Source of the DNA: a virus
IMG/VR virus record: IMGVR_UViG_3300043775_002630
Span: 62,001-126,000 of that record
Reading direction: 5' to 3' (one strand)
Length of the DNA: 64,000 nucleotides
Position 1 is the first letter of the stretch, and the number at the start of each line of letters is the position of its first letter. Made by a program: the position numbers and the translations under genes. The notes under the pieces are model-generated. The model searched no databases, had not been told where the DNA came from, and worked only from the letters and a program-made list of their open reading frames with translations. Positions 60,917 to 64,000 of this stretch are shown here, one piece after another.

Positions 60917-61747
60917 TTAGAAAAGTAAAAACTGATGTGAGTTTTTATCTACTCTGTTAGTGTGGTGATAATTGTTACCAATTGATTCGATAATTTTTTT
61001 ACCAATGTTAATACCGTTCTCGACATCTTCAATTACAACATATTCATATTTTGAGTGGTAGTCATAATAACCAATTGATAGGTTAATACAAGAGAAATCA
61101 AATTTCTTTCTCAAAGCGTATACATCAGTAAATGGGTGTCGTTGGTACTTCATATCGTCTGTCATAGACTCTTTCAATACAACATCACAAGACTTGAAGA
61201 AATCAGAGTTTCGGTCAAACAATCTTTCACCAAAACAATATTCTGTAACCATCCAGTTCTCAGGTGCATCAAACTGAATCGCATATCCGACATTTTTGAA
61301 GAACTCAGGGTCAGCGTGAGATGAACCAATACAACCAATTTCCTCACTAACAAAAAACGCAACTTTCAAGTCAGGTAGTTCTTCCAATAAAGTCAAACAG
61401 GCAAAAACACCCGCCTTGTCATCACCACCAATACCTGTTGGATTTCCGTGGTCGTCATAAGCTTTCAAGGAAAGTTTCATTTCACCTTGAGCATTTTCTT
61501 TCATTTCTTCACGAACATTAATATTTGTCAATGAGTGGACCGTGTCCGTATGAGCAACAACACAAGGAAAATATTCAACAACTTCAGAAGTCTGTTTTGT
61601 AACATAAACGTTCATATGTTCATCAACCTGAAAGTTGTAACCTTTGTTGGTTAGGTAGTTTGTGAGGTATTCTACCATAATACCTTCGTGTCTTGATACT
61701 GTGGGAACTGATAGAACTTCCTTAAGTAGGTTTGTGTTGATTGTCAT
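60917..61747 (-). CDS. M20-like metallopeptidase (peptidase T-like)
   Basis: 276 residues. Metal-site motifs include VVAHTDTVH (H and D), GIGGDDKAGV (the bridging Asp), SEEIGCIGS (catalytic Glu) and a late YDYHSKYEY His. This is the peptidase T/M20 pattern in compressed form; peptidase T is about 410 residues, and the dimerisation domain seems shortened. It may break down peptides for amino-acid supply or act on a specific phage or host peptide. A host-type promoter lies upstream. Confidence 0.82.
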   Translation of the reverse strand: MTINTNLLKEVLSVPTVSRHEGIMVEYLTNYLTNKGYNFQVDEHMNVYVTKQTSEVVEYFPCVVAHTDTVHSLTNINVREEMKENAQGEMKLSLKAYDDHGNPTGIGGDDKAGVFACLTLLEELPDLKVAFFVSEEIGCIGSSHADPEFFKNVGYAIQFDAPENWMVTEYCFGERLFDRNSDFFKSCDVVLKESMTDDMKYQRHPFTDVYALRKKFDFSCINLSIGYYDYHSKYEYVVIEDVENGINIGKKIIESIGNNYHHTNRVDKNSHQFLLF

Positions 61748-61764
61748 TGTATATTATTTGTATA

Positions 61765-61796
61765 CAAATATACTAAAAACCTAACAGATTTTCAAA
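61765..61796 (-). promoter_or_regulatory. Bacteroidetes-type promoter for the peptidase gene
   Basis: On the minus strand TTTG (61793-61796), 20-base spacer, TATATTTG (61765-61772), ending 17 bases before the ATG at 61747. Exact consensus; it overlaps the end of the upstream gene. Confidence 0.82.
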
Positions 61797-63140
61797 GTTA
61801 AATAACTTTTTATTGTAAATAAAATCATTAAATTTTTCATAGTCCATTGAAAAATTTCTCTGTTGTAATCCTTTTTGGACTTTAAACTCAACTTTTAAAG
61901 TTTCAGGGTTGACACTATCAACAACCAATCTTAAATCAGGGTAATTTGGGAACGGAAGACTATACCCCTGTTTAAACTTACTAAAAATTTCTTTGGATAT
62001 TCTGGACCATTCTTCAATTTGATAATCTTCCTCAAACTTCTCAAGTATCTTATCAAGGTTTCGTCCCAAATCAACATTAAAACCGTGACTATCAAAATCT
62101 CCTTGGTAGTTCCAATACTCTTCGTACCAACCTCCATTTATACCACCAACTTCATTAAAAATCCCTTCCAATAATTGTTTTGGTGTTGCAGATTCCATAT
62201 TAAGTTGGACTGCCCAAGTATAAAGAACGGCAACTGTTGCGGTTAATTCGTTATCTCTCGAGTCCCAACTAAAACCATTTTTTGAGAAAACATTGTTTAA
62301 CTCTTTATAAACACTTTCTCTAACACCATCTCTTACTTCCTCATTGGCATAATAATTGGCACTATCCATCATATCACCCAAAATACCCGGAACAAGTTTA
62401 TTGAAGTCTCTATACAGTTTTGCCAAAACTTCTTCGTTACTAGAGTTATCAATACTGATATCTTCCTCATTCCAATCAGGATGCAACAAAGAAAATATTT
62501 TCTTCATTTTTTCTTTGTTTTCATCATTATATTGACTTTGATACCAATATCCCTCTGAAAAATTTTCTCGTGTACTCCATTCATCAACAAACTGAAAACC
62601 ATCATAACCACCATAACTTGATGTAACAGCATTAATAATATAAATGTCATCCTCAACCAAGTTAAACATATTTTCATAATCATTCTCGCTTAATTTGAAG
62701 ACAATTTTTGTTTCACCCTTTCTACTACCTCTTTCTATTACTTCAGAAACTTTTGGAAATCTATCTAAATAATCAGCATCGACTCTACCATAGATGTATT
62801 TTCTTAACGCAATTGGGAAGAATGGACCTGGTTTTGTAAGAGTCTCAATAAAGTCTTCCAATGTACCATTTGTTGTGAAATTTTTCAAATTAACCTCTGA
62901 AGATTTAGAATCAACAATTTTGTAGTCACTCTCAGTACGAGTTAATAAATAATACTTCCCACTTTCATTGATAACATAAGCACCTCCAAGGGAAAAAGAT
63001 TTTTCCAAATCTTCTACAGTTTCATCGTTCTGACACCAATTTGTGTTATCTTGGAAGTTATTACATAGTGCTTCCATATTGTAATATAGAACGATTGTAT
63101 CGTTAAAAGATTCAAATATTTTCTTGTCAAACTTTGGCAT
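61773..63140 (-). CDS. Unknown 455-residue protein
   Basis: Acidic, mixed alpha/beta, with many Tyr, Asp and Asn. Features are ESFNDTIVLYYNMEALCNNF near the start, SSYGGYDGFQFVDEWSTREN in the middle and MSTPK-type helical parts (SATPKQLLEGIFNEVGG). No family or catalytic motif recognised. TATTTATT lies 5 bases before its ATG. It is divergent from the tmRNA gene. Confidence 0.7.
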   Translation of the reverse strand: MPKFDKKIFESFNDTIVLYYNMEALCNNFQDNTNWCQNDETVEDLEKSFSLGGAYVINESGKYYLLTRTESDYKIVDSKSSEVNLKNFTTNGTLEDFIETLTKPGPFFPIALRKYIYGRVDADYLDRFPKVSEVIERGSRKGETKIVFKLSENDYENMFNLVEDDIYIINAVTSSYGGYDGFQFVDEWSTRENFSEGYWYQSQYNDENKEKMKKIFSLLHPDWNEEDISIDNSSNEEVLAKLYRDFNKLVPGILGDMMDSANYYANEEVRDGVRESVYKELNNVFSKNGFSWDSRDNELTATVAVLYTWAVQLNMESATPKQLLEGIFNEVGGINGGWYEEYWNYQGDFDSHGFNVDLGRNLDKILEKFEEDYQIEEWSRISKEIFSKFKQGYSLPFPNYPDLRLVVDSVNPETLKVEFKVQKGLQQRNFSMDYEKFNDFIYNKKLFNFENLLGF

Positions 63141-63163
63141 ATACTAATAAATACTTATATTTG
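63133..63163 (+). promoter_or_regulatory. Bacteroidetes-type promoter for the tmRNA gene
   Basis: TTTG (63133-63136), 19-base spacer, TATATTTG (63156-63163): exact consensus. Start of transcription would fall about 12 bases before the mature tmRNA 5' end, leaving a short leader for RNase P. Confidence 0.8.
63146..63153 (-). promoter_or_regulatory. TATTTATT motif before the 63140 start
   Basis: Minus-strand TATTTATT ends 5 bases before the ATG, nested within the divergent tmRNA promoter region. Confidence 0.4.
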
Positions 63164-63181
63164 TATTGTTCTTTGAAATAT

Positions 63182-63577
63182 GGGGGTGCCTTGGTATTGA
63201 TTGGCGTTGCTGGGCATCGGGGGCACGTAGTGAGAAGTTTCCTATCACTATAATCTACGGAGGCGATTTTTAACTGGCAATACTTTTGCTAAACTTTCTG
63301 CTCTCGGTCTTATGAGAGAAGAAAAAGTTGCTGTAGCCTAAGAGGTATACACAACACGGGGTCGATGGACATTAACCTAGCAACAGAAGTCCTTTAAGGT
63401 GTGGTTTCTATCCAAAAAGGAACAAAACGGGTATGGTTCCCCGTAAGAACTGTCACCGTCGCTGAGCGGTGTGAGAACTCAGATATTTCGGAAGGTATGA
63501 AAAACCTTGACCTAAACGTGTAGTCCCTAATGGTTAGGGCGAGCAAGACGGGGGTTCGACTCCCCCCACCTCCACCA
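63182..63577 (+). ncRNA. ssrA: tmRNA (transfer-messenger RNA)
   Basis: 396 bases. The acceptor stem is GGGGGTG with CACCTCC, holding a G3-T70 wobble, the alanine identity element. The T arm GGGGG-TTCGACT-CCCCC and an encoded CCA end are complete. The GGGCATCGGGGGC region near the 5' end matches the conserved post-acceptor part of tmRNA. The likely tag frame starts with GGC at 63276 and runs 21 codons to TAA at 63339: it begins GNTFAKLS and ends KVAVA. Bacteroidetes tags also start with Gly but usually end in ALAA. tmRNA with SmpB rescues stalled ribosomes and tags nascent chains for Clp proteases. Confidence 0.93.
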
Positions 63578-63581
63578 AGTT

Positions 63582-63622
63582 AGATGTGGGAGTTTTAGTT
63601 GACTCCCATATCTCTTTTTTTT
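63582..63622 (+). terminator. Intrinsic terminator after tmRNA
   Basis: 12-bp stem (63582-63593 with 63602-63613, one G-T pair), 8-base loop, then a run of eight T. Confidence 0.88.
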
Positions 63623-63633
63623 ATATTTTACCT

Positions 63634-64000
63634 GTGGGTAATCATTGTCAAGTTTGTAGTTTTAAATGTTGGGGTCGAGATGACCATCACGCCAGTTGTT
63701 GTTCTTTGGAAGATAGGAACTACATTATGGGTCCAATAGAAGACTATCAAACATTTCTAAAAAACCTTTCTAAAAAACTTGGTCGTGAAGTAAAGTTTGA
63801 TGAGGTTTTTTATAACTATGAAACGGGGTCTAAGGTATTTCCTGATAGACCTGTTTGGCAAGATTTCCGTAGTTATCCAGCATTTAAAGTAGATTTCTCA
63901 ACAGAAAACAAATATTGTATCAACTATAATAGACACTTAAGAAGTTGTATGGTGTATGACATTAGACCTGAAACTTGTGTAAATTATTTTTGTGATTATT
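63634..64000 (+). CDS. Cys-cluster protein (YkgJ-like metal-binding), cut by right edge
   Basis: At least 122 codons from a GTG at 63634; the next in-frame ATG (63727) would cut off the Cys motif, so GTG is preferred. CQVCSFKCWG, then HHASCCSLED, resembles the CxxCxxCC-type zinc/iron-chelating domain, followed by FLKNLSKKLGRE, WQDFRSYPAF, CINYNRHLRSC and DIRPETCVNYFC, which add further Cys. The P-E-T-C-x-x-Y-x-C ending is typical of this family. Role unknown; the protein continues beyond the window. Confidence 0.8.
   Translation, partial: MGNHCQVCSFKCWGRDDHHASCCSLEDRNYIMGPIEDYQTFLKNLSKKLGREVKFDEVFYNYETGSKVFPDRPVWQDFRSYPAFKVDFSTENKYCINYNRHLRSCMVYDIRPETCVNYFCDY

Noticed and set aside
63182-63577. 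A plain tRNA gene at the right end
   Set aside because: The acceptor and T arm are tRNA-like but are separated by about 300 bases with a tag frame and pseudoknot-like parts, which identifies tmRNA.
1-64000. Diversity-generating retroelement, integrase or transposase
   Set aside because: The modular adhesins raised this possibility, but no reverse transcriptase, integrase or transposase motif was seen in any reading frame examined.

Overview
The window looks like an internal piece of a large, AT-rich, tailed-phage genome of the T4-like (myovirus) superfamily, and the host is most likely a Bacteroidetes/Flavobacteria-type bacterium. T4-type core genes can be recognised: family B DNA polymerase (gp43, cut by the left edge), late sigma factor (gp55), terminase large subunit (gp17), portal (gp20), prohead protease (gp21), scaffold (gp22), major capsid protein (gp23), a gp5-like baseplate protein, dUTPase and PhoH. 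Host clues are the near absence of Shine-Dalgarno sequences, three promoters that match the Bacteroidetes form TTTG-N19/20-TAnnTTTG exactly, a DUF4494-like protein, and a tmRNA whose tag starts with Gly. No integrase, transposase or CRISPR array was seen.

Layout. 1-12432 (minus): DNA polymerase, a small unknown protein, a cassette of four glycosyltransferase-type genes, then three Thr/Pro/Asn-repeat adhesin-like proteins and a Cys-rich fibre-like protein. 12484-15011 (plus): five small genes including a stand-alone WYL domain. 15066-33615 (plus): a tightly packed operon-like block mixing nucleotide and DNA genes (exonuclease, dUTPase, PhoH, gp55) with a large surface-sugar island: GT-A and GT-B glycosyltransferases, a fucosyltransferase-like GT10, GDP-mannose 4,6-dehydratase, a DegT-like protein, a HAD/sugar nucleotidyltransferase fusion, a cupin, methyltransferases, an APS kinase and a sulfotransferase. 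33633-39862 (plus): baseplate and virion proteins. 39912-41261: small proteins on both strands. 41309-58057 (minus): the head module gp23, gp22, gp21, gp20, gp17 and associated acidic or helical proteins, a fourth Thr/Pro-repeat protein, a nucleotidyltransferase, a KTSC protein and a UVR-motif protein; a ribosomal protein bS21 gene is embedded on the opposite strand. 58231-63140: a ClpC-like unfoldase without its N domain, an unknown membrane-associated protein, an M20-like peptidase and an unknown protein. 63182-63577: a complete tmRNA gene, followed by a Cys-cluster protein cut by the right edge.

How the parts may work together (inference). The phage appears to build and decorate sugars, possibly on its own mucin-like Thr/Pro-rich fibres, and may sulfate them through its own PAPS supply. 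It also carries translation and protein-quality-control genes (bS21, tmRNA, ClpC, UVR adaptor) that could retune the host ribosome and Clp system. A coding-strand TATTTAT(A/T/C) motif precedes at least 16 genes, mostly structural ones, and is a candidate late-promoter signature for the encoded gp55-like factor. It is the reverse complement of the T4 late promoter TATAAATA. There is no gene-free stretch longer than about 175 bases apart from the tmRNA locus; the larger gaps hold the terminators and promoter-like sites listed below.
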